In this document: piece after piece, positions 51,789-62,174 of the stretch
Layout: every line of letters starts with the position of its first letter
Position numbering within the stretch: position 1 is the stretch's first letter
Source: Pseudomonadota bacterium
GTDB lineage: Bacteria > Pseudomonadota > Alphaproteobacteria > Dongiales > Dongiaceae
Length of the DNA: 64,000 nucleotides
NCBI GenBank assembly: GCA_016183985.1
Contig: JACPDN010000006.1
Location: forward strand, 1,240,001 to 1,304,000
Direction: 5' to 3'
Translations under genes and position numbers: made by a program
Notes under the pieces: generated by a model
The model's input: the letters and a program-made list of their open reading frames with translations, nothing else
Database searches by the model: none
Told to the model about the DNA's origin: nothing

Positions 51789-51907
51789 CCCCCCACCCTA
51801 CCCTCCCCCTAAAGGGAGAGGGTTTTTAGAGCGAGGTGACGCGTTTCAATCTGCATGGCAAGCCCCTCTCCCTTCAGGGGGAGGGGTTGGGGAGGGGGGC
51901 TTTTTTT
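51789..51907. repeat. Inverted pair of GC-rich hairpin repeats (family 2), copies 2 and 3
   Basis: Copy 2 (51789-51828) reads TACCCTCCCCCTAAAGGGAG and on; copy 3 (51862-51907) is its near reverse complement and ends in a run of seven T. They flank 33 bases and lie between the EamA and grpE genes. The pair may act as a terminator on the plus strand, though no plus-strand gene ends directly before it. Confidence 0.65.
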
Positions 51908-51909
51908 AC

Positions 51910-52500
51910 TTACGCGACCGTATCAATATGGCCCGCATCGCCGGCCGGTTTCGGATCGCCTTTGGCGACGCCGACCAGGGCCGGGCGCAGCAGGCGGTCA
52001 TGCATGACGTAACCCGCCTGCAGAACCTGGACAACGGTCCCGGCTGGATGCGGCGTGCCGGGAACTTCGAACATCGCCTGGTGCAGGTTGCTGTCGAACT
52101 TCTCGCCTTCCGGCCAGATGCGCTTGATGTGCTGGCGCGTGAAGGCAGCATCGAGCTGGCGCTCGGTCGCCGAAACGCCGTCATGGAGCGATTTCAGCGC
52201 TTCGTCCCCGGCCAGCGTTTCGGCCGGAATGGCGGCAAGCGCCCGGTGCAGGTTGTCGGCAACGTCGAGCATTTCCTTGGCGAAGGTGGCGGCGGCGTAT
52301 TTCGCGGTCTCGTCGCGTTCGCGCGTGAGGCGCCGGCGCGTATTCTCGGTCTCGGCCACGGCGCGCAGCAGCTGGTCCTTCATGGCGAGATATTCGGCCT
52401 GGAGGGATGCCAGATCGACGGTGCCATCCGGCGCCACGGCCGCCTCTTCGGTCCCGCCGACGGGATTTTCCACAAAGTCTTTTTCTTCTGAACCCGTCAT
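51910..52500 (-). CDS. grpE: Nucleotide exchange factor GrpE
   Basis: The 196-residue co-chaperone releases ADP from DnaK. It has a long N-terminal coiled coil (LQAEYLAMKDQLLRAVAETE, NTRRRLTRERDETAKYA) and the C-terminal beta domain with LHQAMFEVPGTPHPAGTVVQ and VLQAGYVMHDRLLRPALVGV. It lies 44 bases downstream of hrcA on the same strand. A GTG at 52503 is an alternative start. Confidence 0.95.
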   Translation of the reverse strand: MTGSEEKDFVENPVGGTEEAAVAPDGTVDLASLQAEYLAMKDQLLRAVAETENTRRRLTRERDETAKYAAATFAKEMLDVADNLHRALAAIPAETLAGDEALKSLHDGVSATERQLDAAFTRQHIKRIWPEGEKFDSNLHQAMFEVPGTPHPAGTVVQVLQAGYVMHDRLLRPALVGVAKGDPKPAGDAGHIDTVA

Positions 52501-52544
52501 CACGACGTCGAACTCCTAAAATCTCGAAATAGAACGATGGCTGG

Positions 52545-53678
52545 TCAGCCGAGGATTCGGCCGATGACCTTGGCGGTATAATCCACCATGGGGATGATGC
52601 GCGCGTAATTAATGCGACTGGGGCCGATGACCCCGATGGCACCGATCAGCCGGCGCTGGCTGTCGCGATAGGGCGAAATCACCGCCGAACAGCCGGCAAG
52701 ACCGAAGAGATCGTTCTCGGCGCCGATATAGATCTGCACGCCGTCGGCCACTTCCGCCGCTTCGACCAATTTAAGCAGCTGCTCCTTGGTTTCAAGGGCG
52801 GCAAAGAGCGAGCGCAGGCGCTCGAGATCACCGATTCCCGTCACGTCTTCGAGGAGATGCGCCTGACCGCGCACGATGAGGGCACCGGTATTGTCCTCCC
52901 GCGACCAGGAGGCGAGCCCTGCCTCCACGACCTGCTTGGAGAGCGCATCGAGGGCGGCGCGCTCGCTTTCCAGCTCGACAAGGATCTGGTCGCGACCCAT
53001 GACAAGGGTGCGCCCGGAAAGGCGTGTGGTGAGATAATTGGTGGCCTCAATGAGGGCCGACGAGGGCAGACCCAGCGGCACGTCGATGATGCGGTTTTCC
53101 ACCATGCCGCCCTCGGTCACGATGACGACGAGCGCGCGGCCGGGGCCGAGATGGACAAATTCAATATGTTTCAAGGGCCTGTCGGTCTTGGGCGCCAGCA
53201 CCATGCCGGCACAGCGCGAGAGGCCGGAGAGCATCAGCGTCGCCTGGTCGAGCACTTCCGGGAGAGAGCGCCCCGTGGCGGCGCATTGCCCGTCGATCGA
53301 GGCGCGGTCGTCGTCGGTCAGCCCGCCGGTTTCCATGAGCCCGTCAACGAAGAGACGCAAGCCCAGATCCGTCGGCAAGCGGCCGGCGGAGGTATGGGGG
53401 GCAAAGAGCAGACCCAGTTCCTCGAGGTCCGCCATGACGTTGCGAATCGTCGCCGGCGAGAGCTGCCCGCCAGCCAGTTGGCCCCCCGACAGTTTTCCGA
53501 GGCGCCGAGAGAGCGTGCGCGAACCCACCGGCTCACCGGTTTCGACATAGGCTTCGACGATGGTGCGGAAAATGTCCCGCGAACGGGCTGAAAGCTCACT
53601 CAGCACCGGCCGGTGCTGCGTCGGGCCGAGCGCAGAATTTGGTCTATATTGCATGGCGTTGCCCATGGTTTCCGGCAC
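52545..53678 (-). CDS. hrcA: Heat-inducible transcription repressor HrcA
   Basis: The 377-residue repressor has an N-terminal winged helix (RSRDIFRTIVEAYVETGEPV, SPATIRNVMADLEELGLL, PHTSAGRLPTDLGLRLFVDG) and the IDD and GAF-like domains up to GVIGPSRINYARIIPMVDYTAKVIG. HrcA usually represses groE and dnaK operons through CIRCE elements. No CIRCE is visible in its own upstream region here. The start is GTG 53678 with AGGAGG 11 bases upstream; ATG 53666 is an alternative. Confidence 0.94.
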   Translation of the reverse strand: MPETMGNAMQYRPNSALGPTQHRPVLSELSARSRDIFRTIVEAYVETGEPVGSRTLSRRLGKLSGGQLAGGQLSPATIRNVMADLEELGLLFAPHTSAGRLPTDLGLRLFVDGLMETGGLTDDDRASIDGQCAATGRSLPEVLDQATLMLSGLSRCAGMVLAPKTDRPLKHIEFVHLGPGRALVVIVTEGGMVENRIIDVPLGLPSSALIEATNYLTTRLSGRTLVMGRDQILVELESERAALDALSKQVVEAGLASWSREDNTGALIVRGQAHLLEDVTGIGDLERLRSLFAALETKEQLLKLVEAAEVADGVQIYIGAENDLFGLAGCSAVISPYRDSQRRLIGAIGVIGPSRINYARIIPMVDYTAKVIGRILG

Positions 53679-53719
53679 TATCTAGGCGGCCTCCTGACCA
53701 CGTTCAACAGGCTTCCCCT

Positions 53720-53748
53720 ATTATGGCGCGTCCGCGCCCCGGCAGCAA
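53720..53748 (-). promoter_or_regulatory. Promoter of hrcA-grpE with a palindrome in the spacer
   Basis: On the minus strand TTGCTG (53748-53743) and CATAAT (53725-53720) are 17 bases apart. The spacer holds a perfect inverted repeat GGCGCG-TC-CGCGCC (53725-53738), a possible operator. It looks like a sigma-70 promoter rather than a heat-shock sigma-32 one. Confidence 0.6.
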
Positions 53749-53938
53749 ATAGCGCAGGATCCGTGTAAAGCGCGAGAGCGGCGTTAATAAACATTAACCA
53801 AACCTGGGATCGCCACGCCCGGCGCAAATTGCGGCGTATTGCCGCATTCGGCCCATGGAATTGCCCCACGACGTCGCTGATGGCGATTTCAGCGCCTTTT
53901 TTCAGGCACTTCCTGCGACAACAGGTCCGTGGGGAAGC

Positions 53939-53952
53939 TTGAGCTAGATCAA
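53939..53952. promoter_or_regulatory. FNR/FixK-type box upstream of the cytochrome oxidase operon
   Basis: TTGAGCTAGATCAA fits the TTGA-N6-TCAA consensus of FNR/FixK-family regulators. It lies about 205 bases before ctaC and could make the oxidase oxygen-responsive. The rest of 53760-53938 and 53953-54157 shows nothing else I can name. Confidence 0.6.
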
Positions 53953-54157
53953 GACCCCGTGTAATTTCAGCCTGCTTCCGGTGTATTTCCAGCACACTGG
54001 ATTCCGGAGCACGAAATCTTGTAGGGGATGCGCGATGCGGGGGCGGCCAGGGTCGGCTGTCTTTGATCGCGAGATTGATCATGCCAGGGCCGTCGGGGCC
54101 AAATCCAGCTTCAAGGATTTTAATCCCAACGCCCTAGCCACAACGGATGGGACCGAT

Positions 54158-55087
54158 ATGTTTCTCACGCGCATGAATGACTGGGTGTCCGCCACTGGAA
54201 CCCGTCTGACGATTGCCTCGGCTCTGCTGGGCACCACCATGCTGGGAGGCGCCGGTTCGGCCCTCGCCCAGGAAGCCGTCATCGGCGCCGCCAAGCCGGG
54301 GCAGATCGGCATGCAGGAGGCAGCGACCTCGATCGCGGCCGACAGCCATCATTTCCACAACATGATCCTGATGCCGATCATCACCGTCATCACGATCTTC
54401 GTGATGCTCCTGCTGCTCTATATCGTGTTCCGTTTCCGCGCCTCGAAGAACCCGGTGCCGTCGAAGACGACTCATCACACGGGCCTCGAGATCGCCTGGA
54501 CGGTCATCCCCATCCTGATCCTGATCATCATCTCGATCCCCAGCTTCAAGCTGCTCTACAAGCAGCTCGATTTGCCCAAGACCGACATCACGATCAAGGC
54601 GATCGGCCATCAGTGGTACTGGTCGTATGAGTATCCGGACAACGGCAACTTCACCTTCGACGCCAACATGATCCAGACCGCCGATCTGAAGCCGGGTCAA
54701 CTGCGTCTCCTCGAGACCGACAACGAAGTGGTCGTGCCGGTCGGCAAGAACATCCGCATCCAGATCACCTCGACCGACGTGATCCATTCCTGGACCGTGC
54801 CCAGCTTCGGCATCAAGCACGACGCCGTGCCGGGCCGCATCAACGAAAGCTGGTTCAACGTCGATGCCGACAAGCCCGGCATCTATTACGGCCAGTGCTC
54901 GGAACTGTGCGGCACCGCCCATGCGTTCATGCCGATCAAGATCCGCGCCGTGACCGACGCCGAATACCAGGCCTGGGTCGCCGAAGCGCAGAAGAAATTC
55001 GCCAAGGTAGACGGGGTCACCGCCCCGGGCAGCAATCCGACGGATGTCGCGATCGCCGCCCCGGTCGCGGCCCAGCCGGCCAATTGA
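54158..55087 (+). CDS. ctaC: Cytochrome c oxidase subunit II
   Basis: The 309-residue subunit carries the CuA centre that accepts electrons from cytochrome c. It has a signal peptide ending ALAQ (about residue 38), two membrane helices (MILMPIITVITIFVMLLLLY; GLEIAWTVIPILILIIISI), the aromatic GHQWYWSYEYPD and the CuA motif YGQCSELCGTAHAFMPI. ATG 54158 is chosen because the frame upstream is not protein-like. It leads the aa3-type oxidase operon. Confidence 0.96.
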   Translation: MFLTRMNDWVSATGTRLTIASALLGTTMLGGAGSALAQEAVIGAAKPGQIGMQEAATSIAADSHHFHNMILMPIITVITIFVMLLLLYIVFRFRASKNPVPSKTTHHTGLEIAWTVIPILILIIISIPSFKLLYKQLDLPKTDITIKAIGHQWYWSYEYPDNGNFTFDANMIQTADLKPGQLRLLETDNEVVVPVGKNIRIQITSTDVIHSWTVPSFGIKHDAVPGRINESWFNVDADKPGIYYGQCSELCGTAHAFMPIKIRAVTDAEYQAWVAEAQKKFAKVDGVTAPGSNPTDVAIAAPVAAQPAN

Positions 55088-55095
55088 GAACATAG

Positions 55096-56742
<1,647 letters not shown>

Positions 56743-56754
56743 GCGTAACGAAGC

Positions 56755-56781
56755 GGGCGGCGGAGCAACCCTCCGCCGCCC
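56755..56781 (+). other. Strong intercistronic hairpin between ctaD and ctaB
   Basis: GGGCGGCGGAG (56755-56765) pairs perfectly with CTCCGCCGCCC (56771-56781) around CAACC. A loose T-rich stretch (GATTGGTTTTG) follows, so it may act as a partial terminator that lowers assembly genes relative to the structural subunits. Confidence 0.65.
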
Positions 56782-56808
56782 GATTGGTTTTGAACGGAAA
56801 TTTCTGCA

Positions 56809-57777
56809 ATGCCTAAAGTGCGCCACAACGCGCTCGATATGTCGCTTGAGAGCGAGGCTGCATCGGAACTGGTGCTGGCCGGCGCGCGCGTGGGCGATTT
56901 CTGGGCCCTGTTGAAGCCGCGCGTCATGTCGCTGGTCGTCTTCTCAGGCTTCGCCGGGCTCTACGTGGCCCCTGGACATATTCATCCGCTGATCGGCGCC
57001 GTCGCCGTTCTCTGTATCGCCGTTGCCGCCGGCGCCTCGGGCGCCATGAACATGTGGTATGACCGCGACATCGACAGCGTCATGAGCCGCACCTGCGGCC
57101 GCCCCATTCCGAAGGGATATGTGGCGCCGGAACAAGCCTTGGCTTTCGGCCTGACCCTGTCCATTTTCTCGGTGATGCTGATGGGCCTTGCGGTCAACCT
57201 GGCCGCGGCTGGGCTCCTCGCCTTCACCATCTTCTTCTATGTCGTCATCTATACGATGTGGCTGAAGCGCCGCACGCCGCAGAACATCGTCATCGGCGGC
57301 GCCTCCGGCGCCTTCCCGCCGATGATCGGCTGGGCGGCCGTGACCGGTCGCATCGACATCGCCTCGATCGCCTTGTTCCTGCTGATCTTCATGTGGACGC
57401 CGCCGCATTTCTGGGCCCTGGCCCTGTGGCGCAACCCGGATTACGCCAAAGCCGGCGTGCCGATGATGCCGGTGGTGGCCGGCATGCAATCCACCAAGAA
57501 GCAGATGCTGGTCTATACGCTGCTGTTGGCGCCGATCGCGCTTGCACCGGTATTCCTGGGCGTTGCCGGGTGGATCTACGGCGCCACCGCGATCGCGCTC
57601 AATGCCGGCTTCATCTATCACGCCGTGCGCGTGCTGAAGTCTGACGACATGAAGTGGCCGAAGCGCATGTTCGGCTTCTCGCTGCTTTACCTGTTCCTCC
57701 ATTTTGCCGTCCTGATGATCGACCGCGCGCCCGGTCTGATTCCGGGCCTGGTCGCCCTCCTCGGCGGGAGTTTCTGA
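56809..57777 (+). CDS. ctaB: Protoheme IX farnesyltransferase (heme O synthase)
   Basis: The 322-residue membrane prenyltransferase adds farnesyl to heme b for the aa3 oxidase. It has about nine helices with the two Asp-rich motifs [20 protein letters not shown] and the cytoplasmic [20 protein letters not shown] region, plus [13 protein letters not shown]. Met11 (56839) is a possible later start. It lies within the oxidase operon after ctaD. Confidence 0.95.
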   Translation: MPKVRHNALDMSLESEAASELVLAGARVGDFWALLKPRVMSLVVFSGFAGLYVAPGHIHPLIGAVAVLCIAVAAGASGAMNMWYDRDIDSVMSRTCGRPIPKGYVAPEQALAFGLTLSIFSVMLMGLAVNLAAAGLLAFTIFFYVVIYTMWLKRRTPQNIVIGGASGAFPPMIGWAAVTGRIDIASIALFLLIFMWTPPHFWALALWRNPDYAKAGVPMMPVVAGMQSTKKQMLVYTLLLAPIALAPVFLGVAGWIYGATAIALNAGFIYHAVRVLKSDDMKWPKRMFGFSLLYLFLHFAVLMIDRAPGLIPGLVALLGGSF

Positions 57778-57779
57778 TC

Positions 57780-57914
57780 ATGACCGATGCCCAAAAGATC
57801 GAGACCGAGCGCCAGAAGCGCCTGAAGCAGCGCAACTGGGCGCTGGCTGGCGCGCTTATCCTGTTCGTGGTGCTGGTCTTCGTCGTTTCCGTCGTGAAGA
57901 TGGGTGGTGCGTGA
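57780..57914 (+). CDS. Small membrane protein of the oxidase operon (CoxF-like)
   Basis: The 44-residue protein has a charged N-terminal helix (IETERQKRLKQRN) and one membrane span (WALAGALILFVVLVFVVSVV). A small protein of this kind sits between ctaB and ctaG in most alphaproteobacterial oxidase operons and is often called CoxF. Its stop overlaps the ctaG start by one base. Its exact role is not known. Confidence 0.85.
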   Translation: MTDAQKIETERQKRLKQRNWALAGALILFVVLVFVVSVVKMGGA

Positions 57915-58531
57915 TGGCCAAGACGAATTTAAGCCAGCGCAACCGCAACACCATGATGATGCTGGCCGGCGTTGTCGCCGGCATGATCGGCCTCGCTTAT
58001 GCCTCGGTGCCGCTCTACGCCCTTTTCTGCAAGGCGACCGGCTTTGGCGGTACGCCGCAGCGGGCTGCCGAGAACAAAAGCCTGGTCGGCACCCGTGACA
58101 TGACGGTGAGCTTCAGCACGGATCTCGGGCAAGGCATGCCCTGGCACTTCCAGCCGGAAGTGCGGAAGATGGAGGTGCGCACGGGCGTCACCTACAAGGC
58201 GCTGTTCATCGCCGAGAATCCGACCGACCGCACCATTACCGGTTCGGCCACCTTCAATGTTTCACCGGACATCTTCGGCCAGTATTTCGTCAAGGTGCAG
58301 TGCTTCTGCTTCGACAAGCAGGTGCTGAAGCCCGGCGAGCGGGTGGAGATGCCGGTCGTCTTCTTCCTCGACCCGAAGCTTGAGGAAGATCCCTATCTTG
58401 CCAAGCTGCGCGACGTGACGTTGGCCTACACCTTTTTCCAGGTGCCCAATGATCCGGATGTGGCGTCGGGAACAAGCAGTACGAAATCGGAAATCCAGCC
58501 GGCAGCGGCTGGCCAAGGTAGCGGCAGTTAA
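57914..58531 (+). CDS. ctaG: Cytochrome c oxidase copper chaperone Cox11/CtaG
   Basis: The 205-residue protein inserts copper into the CuB site of subunit I. One N-terminal helix (MMLAGVVAGMIGLAYASVPL) anchors a periplasmic domain that carries the copper-binding CFCF motif in KVQCFCFDKQVL and a family Cys just after the helix (LFCKATGFGG). It is translationally coupled to the CoxF-like gene. Confidence 0.95.
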   Translation: MAKTNLSQRNRNTMMMLAGVVAGMIGLAYASVPLYALFCKATGFGGTPQRAAENKSLVGTRDMTVSFSTDLGQGMPWHFQPEVRKMEVRTGVTYKALFIAENPTDRTITGSATFNVSPDIFGQYFVKVQCFCFDKQVLKPGERVEMPVVFFLDPKLEEDPYLAKLRDVTLAYTFFQVPNDPDVASGTSSTKSEIQPAAAGQGSGS

Positions 58532-58611
58532 GTAGATTATCGCGGAAATCCGGTCGATCAGGGGAAAGTTACCCGGGGTGATCGGTCGTTTTGAAAGAGA
58601 GAGTAGAAGCC

Positions 58612-59424
58612 ATGAGTGACGCGGCCCATAAGCCAAACCATCCCTACCACCTCGTCAACCCGAGCCCGTGGCCGCTGGTCGGCAGCCTCGCCGGCGGCGT
58701 GTTCTTCATGGGCATGGTTCTTTACATGCACGACAAGCTGCCGCTTTGGGCCATCGCCCCGGGTCTCGTGATGATCCTCGGCACCATGTTTGGCTGGTGG
58801 CGCGATGTCGTGAAGGAAGCCGAGGTCGACAAGGCGCATAATCCGGTCGTGCAGATCGGCCTGCGCTATGGCATGGCCCTCTTCATCGCTTCGGAAGTGA
58901 TGTTCTTCGTCGCCTTCTTCTGGGCCTTCTTCGATTCGGCCCTCTTCCCCAAGGAAGCGATCGGCAGCGTCTGGCCGCCCAAGGGTGTCCATGTCCTCGA
59001 CCCGCTGGAAATCCCGCTGCTCAACACCATGATCCTGCTGCTCTCGGGCTGCACGGTCACCTGGGCGCACCACGCTTTGCGTGAAGGCAACCGCAAGGAT
59101 TTCGTGAAGGGCCTCACCATCACCGTCGTCCTCGGCCTCATCTTCACCAGCCTGCAGGCCTTCGAGTACATGCATGCCCCGTTCGCCTTCAAGGACGGCA
59201 TCTATTCGTCGACCTTCTACATGGCGACCGGCTTCCACGGCTTCCACGTCATCGTCGGTACACTGTTCCTGCTGGTGTGCCTGATCCGCGGCATCAAGGG
59301 CCAGTTCACGCCGGACCATCACTTCGGCTTCGAAGCCGCCGCCTGGTACTGGCACTTCGTCGACGTGGTCTGGCTGTTCCTGTTCACCTTCGTTTATATC
59401 TGGGGCTCCGGCTCCAGCTATTGA
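58612..59424 (+). CDS. ctaE: Cytochrome c oxidase subunit III
   Basis: The 270-residue membrane subunit stabilises the oxidase core. Seven helices are predicted, with the family motifs RYGMALFIASEVMFFVAFFW, GCTVTWAHHALREGNRKD, YMATGFHGFHVIVGTLFLLV and the final AAAWYWHFVDVVWLFLFTFV. The ATG at 58612 gives the usual HxxHxPNPSPWPL-like N-terminus (KPNHPYHLVNPSPWPLVGS). Confidence 0.97.
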   Translation: MSDAAHKPNHPYHLVNPSPWPLVGSLAGGVFFMGMVLYMHDKLPLWAIAPGLVMILGTMFGWWRDVVKEAEVDKAHNPVVQIGLRYGMALFIASEVMFFVAFFWAFFDSALFPKEAIGSVWPPKGVHVLDPLEIPLLNTMILLLSGCTVTWAHHALREGNRKDFVKGLTITVVLGLIFTSLQAFEYMHAPFAFKDGIYSSTFYMATGFHGFHVIVGTLFLLVCLIRGIKGQFTPDHHFGFEAAAWYWHFVDVVWLFLFTFVYIWGSGSSY

Positions 59425-59462
59425 TGAACCAGCTTGAAGTCTTCGGGTGAGGGGCGGCGATC

Positions 59463-59816
59463 ATGCACCCCTCACCTATCCTCACTGGATTGGCCTGCCG
59501 TTGTCCGCGCTGCGGGCGGGGCAGGCTTTTTCGTGGCGTGCTCTCGCTCAACGAGACCTGCCCGGAATGCGGCGCCGACTTGAAATCCGCCGATAGCGGC
59601 GACGGGCCGGCCGTCTTCATCATCATGATTCTGGGCGCCATTGTCGCACCCTTGGCGATCTGGCTGGAATTCTCGGTCGAACCGCCCATTTGGGTGCATA
59701 TCCTGTTATGGCCGGTCGTCGTGGTGGGCGGGGCTATCGGCCTGCTGCGGCCGATGAAGGGCGTGCTGATCGCCCTGCAATTCCACCACCAGGCCGCCGA
59801 ACACCGTAACGAATAG
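59463..59816 (+). CDS. DUF983 membrane protein
   Basis: The 117-residue product has an N-terminal zinc-ribbon-like part (C-x2-C in CRCPRCGRGRLFRG and CPECGADL) followed by two membrane helices (FIIMILGAIVAPLAIWLEF; ILLWPVVVVGGAIGLLRPM). DUF983 proteins are regularly found between ctaE and surf1 in alphaproteobacteria, which suggests a part in oxidase assembly, possibly metal handling; not proven. Confidence 0.92.
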   Translation: MHPSPILTGLACRCPRCGRGRLFRGVLSLNETCPECGADLKSADSGDGPAVFIIMILGAIVAPLAIWLEFSVEPPIWVHILLWPVVVVGGAIGLLRPMKGVLIALQFHHQAAEHRNE

Positions 59817-59826
59817 ACTGTTTCAT

Positions 59827-60558
59827 ATGATGCGCTCCCTCCTGCCCGGCCGCTTCCAACCAGGTCTGTGGCCGACCCTTTTCACCGTGCCCGCCGTGCT
59901 GTTCATGGTGGCCCTCTCGGTCTGGCAGGTGCAGCGCCTCTATTGGAAAGAAGCGCTGATCAACGAGCGCATCGAGCGCACGACGGCGGCCCCGGTAGCC
60001 TTGCCGGCGGACGGCGCCAAGCTCGATGAAGCCGAGTTCCGTCGCGTGGCCTTGAACGGCCAGTTCGACCACGCCCATGAATTCCTGATGCCGGCGCGCT
60101 CGCAGAACGGCAATGTCGGTTTCTGGGTGGTGACGCCGTTCCACCTTGTTGTCGGCGGCGATGTGCTGGTCAATCGCGGCTGGGTGCCGGACGGCTTCCA
60201 AGACCCCAAGCAGCGCATGGGCGGACAGCTGGCTGGCGATGTCTCTCTCGACGGCATCCTGCGCCTGCCGCAGGTGAAGTCCTGGTTCCAGCCGGATAAT
60301 GAGCCCGAGAAGAACCGCTGGTTCTATCTGTCGCCGGCCGAAATGGCGAAGGCGAGCGGCCTCCCCTTCCGCACCGATCTCTATCTCGATGCGGTGAAGA
60401 CGGAGATTCCGGGGAACTATCCGCTGGGCGGACAGACCCGCATCCAGCTCCCCAATGATCACCTGCAATACGCCATCACCTGGGGTGCGCTCGCCTTGGC
60501 GCTCGCCGTGATCTATGCCATTCATGGCTTCAAGACAGGAACCAAGCCCAAGGAGTAA
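59827..60558 (+). CDS. surf1: SURF1-family oxidase assembly protein
   Basis: The 243-residue protein has one membrane helix at each end (FTVPAVLFMVALSVWQVQRL and YAITWGALALALAVIYAIHG) around a periplasmic domain with VALNGQFDHAHEFL, GFWVVTPFHL and VLVNRGWVPDG. Surf1 delivers heme a to subunit I. It closes the oxidase operon. Confidence 0.94.
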   Translation: MMRSLLPGRFQPGLWPTLFTVPAVLFMVALSVWQVQRLYWKEALINERIERTTAAPVALPADGAKLDEAEFRRVALNGQFDHAHEFLMPARSQNGNVGFWVVTPFHLVVGGDVLVNRGWVPDGFQDPKQRMGGQLAGDVSLDGILRLPQVKSWFQPDNEPEKNRWFYLSPAEMAKASGLPFRTDLYLDAVKTEIPGNYPLGGQTRIQLPNDHLQYAITWGALALALAVIYAIHGFKTGTKPKE

Positions 60559-60563
60559 GCCCC

Positions 60564-62060
60564 ATGACCAGCAACGCCTATGCCCAGCTGGAGAAACGCT
60601 TCCATCGCATGGGGAGCTTGAGCGAAGCGGCCGGCATGCTGCATTGGGACATGGCGGCGGTGATGCCCGAAGGCGGCCATGAGTCGCGCGCCGAGCAGCT
60701 GGCAACGCTCAACGTCATCGCCCACGAATTGCTGACGGCCGCGGAGACCACCGATCTCCTCACTTTGGCCCAGGATGGCGGCCTCGACGATTGGCAGCGT
60801 GCCAATCTTCATGAAATGCGGCGCGTGCATGCCCACGCCACCGCGCTGTCGCCGGATCTCGTCGAAGCCAGCACCAAAGCGCGCGCGGCCTGCGAAAAGA
60901 CCTGGCGCGAGGCGCGGCCCAAGGGCGATTTCAAACTCGTCCTGCCCAAACTGCAGAAGGTTCTGGACCTCACCCGCGAGGCGGCCGCTGCCAAGGCCTC
61001 GAAGCTTGGGCTTTCTCCTTATGACGCCTTGATGGACGAGTTCGAGCCGGGCGCCCGCGCCGTCGACATCAAGCCGATCTTCGACGATTACGCGGCCTTC
61101 CTGCCGGAATTCCTGGGCAAGGTGCTGGAACACCAGAAGCGCCAGCCGGCGATCGTCGAACCCAAGGGCCCCTTCAGCATCGAGACCCAGAAGAAGCTCG
61201 GCGAAAAGCTGATGGGCGTCATCGGCTTTGACTTCAATCACGGCCGCCTCGACACATCGCTGCATCCCTTCTGCGGCGGCACGCCGGACGACGTGCGCAT
61301 CACCACGCGCTATAACGAGGCTCAGTTTGCCGATGCGATGATGGGTGTGGTGCACGAGACAGGCCACGCCATGTATGAGCGCGGGCTGCCGGCAGCCTGG
61401 CGGCGCCAGCCGGTAGGCATGGCGCGGGGCATGGCGCTCCATGAAAGCCAGTCACTGATCATCGAGATGCAGGCGGCGCGCAGCCCCGCCTTCTGCCGCT
61501 TCCTCTCGCCCTTGCTGAATGCGACCTATGCCGGCAACGAGGCTGCGTTCGCGCCGGAGAACCTTGCCCGCTTCTATACGCGGGTCGAGCCTGGTTTTAT
61601 CCGCGTCTCCGCCGATGAGGTGACCTATCCCGCCCATGTCATCTTGCGCTATCGCCTGGAGCAGGCGCTCATTGCCGGCGACCTCAAGCTCCCCGACCTG
61701 CCGGGCGCCTGGAACGAAGGAATGAAGCAGCTCCTCGGGCTCACCGTCACCGATGACCGGGAGGGGTGCCTGCAGGATATCCATTGGTTCGATGGGGCCT
61801 TTGGCTATTTCCCCTGCTACAGCCTTGGCGCCATGACGGCGGCCCAGTTCTTTGCCGCGGCCATTGCGGCCGATTCCGGCATTCCGGCAGCCATCGAAAA
61901 GGGCGATTTCGGCCCGCTGATCGGCTGGCTGCGGACTCATGTCCATGCCCTGGCTTCGAGTCTGAGCTCGCCTGAGATCATCAAGGCGGCCACCGGCCAG
62001 CCGCTCGATGCCGGCATTTTCCGGCACCATTTGGAGCGCCGCTACCTCGGAATCCAGTAA
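60564..62060 (+). CDS. M32-family metallocarboxypeptidase
   Basis: The 498-residue enzyme has the zinc motif HETGH in MMGVVHETGHAMYERGLP, with a downstream Glu in GMALHESQSLIIEMQ as third ligand. The N-terminal MGSLSEAAGMLHWDMAAVMP and FNHGRLDTSLHPFCGGTPDDVRITTRYN are family signatures. M32 enzymes such as Thermus carboxypeptidase remove most C-terminal residues except proline, in the cytoplasm. It starts six bases after surf1, perhaps by read-through. Confidence 0.93.
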   Translation: MTSNAYAQLEKRFHRMGSLSEAAGMLHWDMAAVMPEGGHESRAEQLATLNVIAHELLTAAETTDLLTLAQDGGLDDWQRANLHEMRRVHAHATALSPDLVEASTKARAACEKTWREARPKGDFKLVLPKLQKVLDLTREAAAAKASKLGLSPYDALMDEFEPGARAVDIKPIFDDYAAFLPEFLGKVLEHQKRQPAIVEPKGPFSIETQKKLGEKLMGVIGFDFNHGRLDTSLHPFCGGTPDDVRITTRYNEAQFADAMMGVVHETGHAMYERGLPAAWRRQPVGMARGMALHESQSLIIEMQAARSPAFCRFLSPLLNATYAGNEAAFAPENLARFYTRVEPGFIRVSADEVTYPAHVILRYRLEQALIAGDLKLPDLPGAWNEGMKQLLGLTVTDDREGCLQDIHWFDGAFGYFPCYSLGAMTAAQFFAAAIAADSGIPAAIEKGDFGPLIGWLRTHVHALASSLSSPEIIKAATGQPLDAGIFRHHLERRYLGIQ

Positions 62061-62174
62061 AATCGGGGGCTTTACCCGGACAGCGCACACCTGCATCTGT
62101 AAGGTGTCCGAGAAATCACTTAATCGCTTGAGTCACCCGTCCCGCCTTGGCAGCATGGCGCGCGGACGGGATAA

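Noticed and set aside
53783-53799. CtrA-like site TTAA-N6-TTAAC
   Set aside because: The CtrA consensus has seven bases between half-sites; here there are six, and the place gives no support.
53679-53980. CIRCE element expected near hrcA
   Set aside because: I looked for TTAGCACTC-N9-GAGTGCTAA on both strands and found nothing close.
53981-54157. N-terminal extension of subunit II
   Set aside because: It would precede a perfectly normal signal peptide with 59 residues of unrelated sequence, so the ATG at 54158 is taken as the start.
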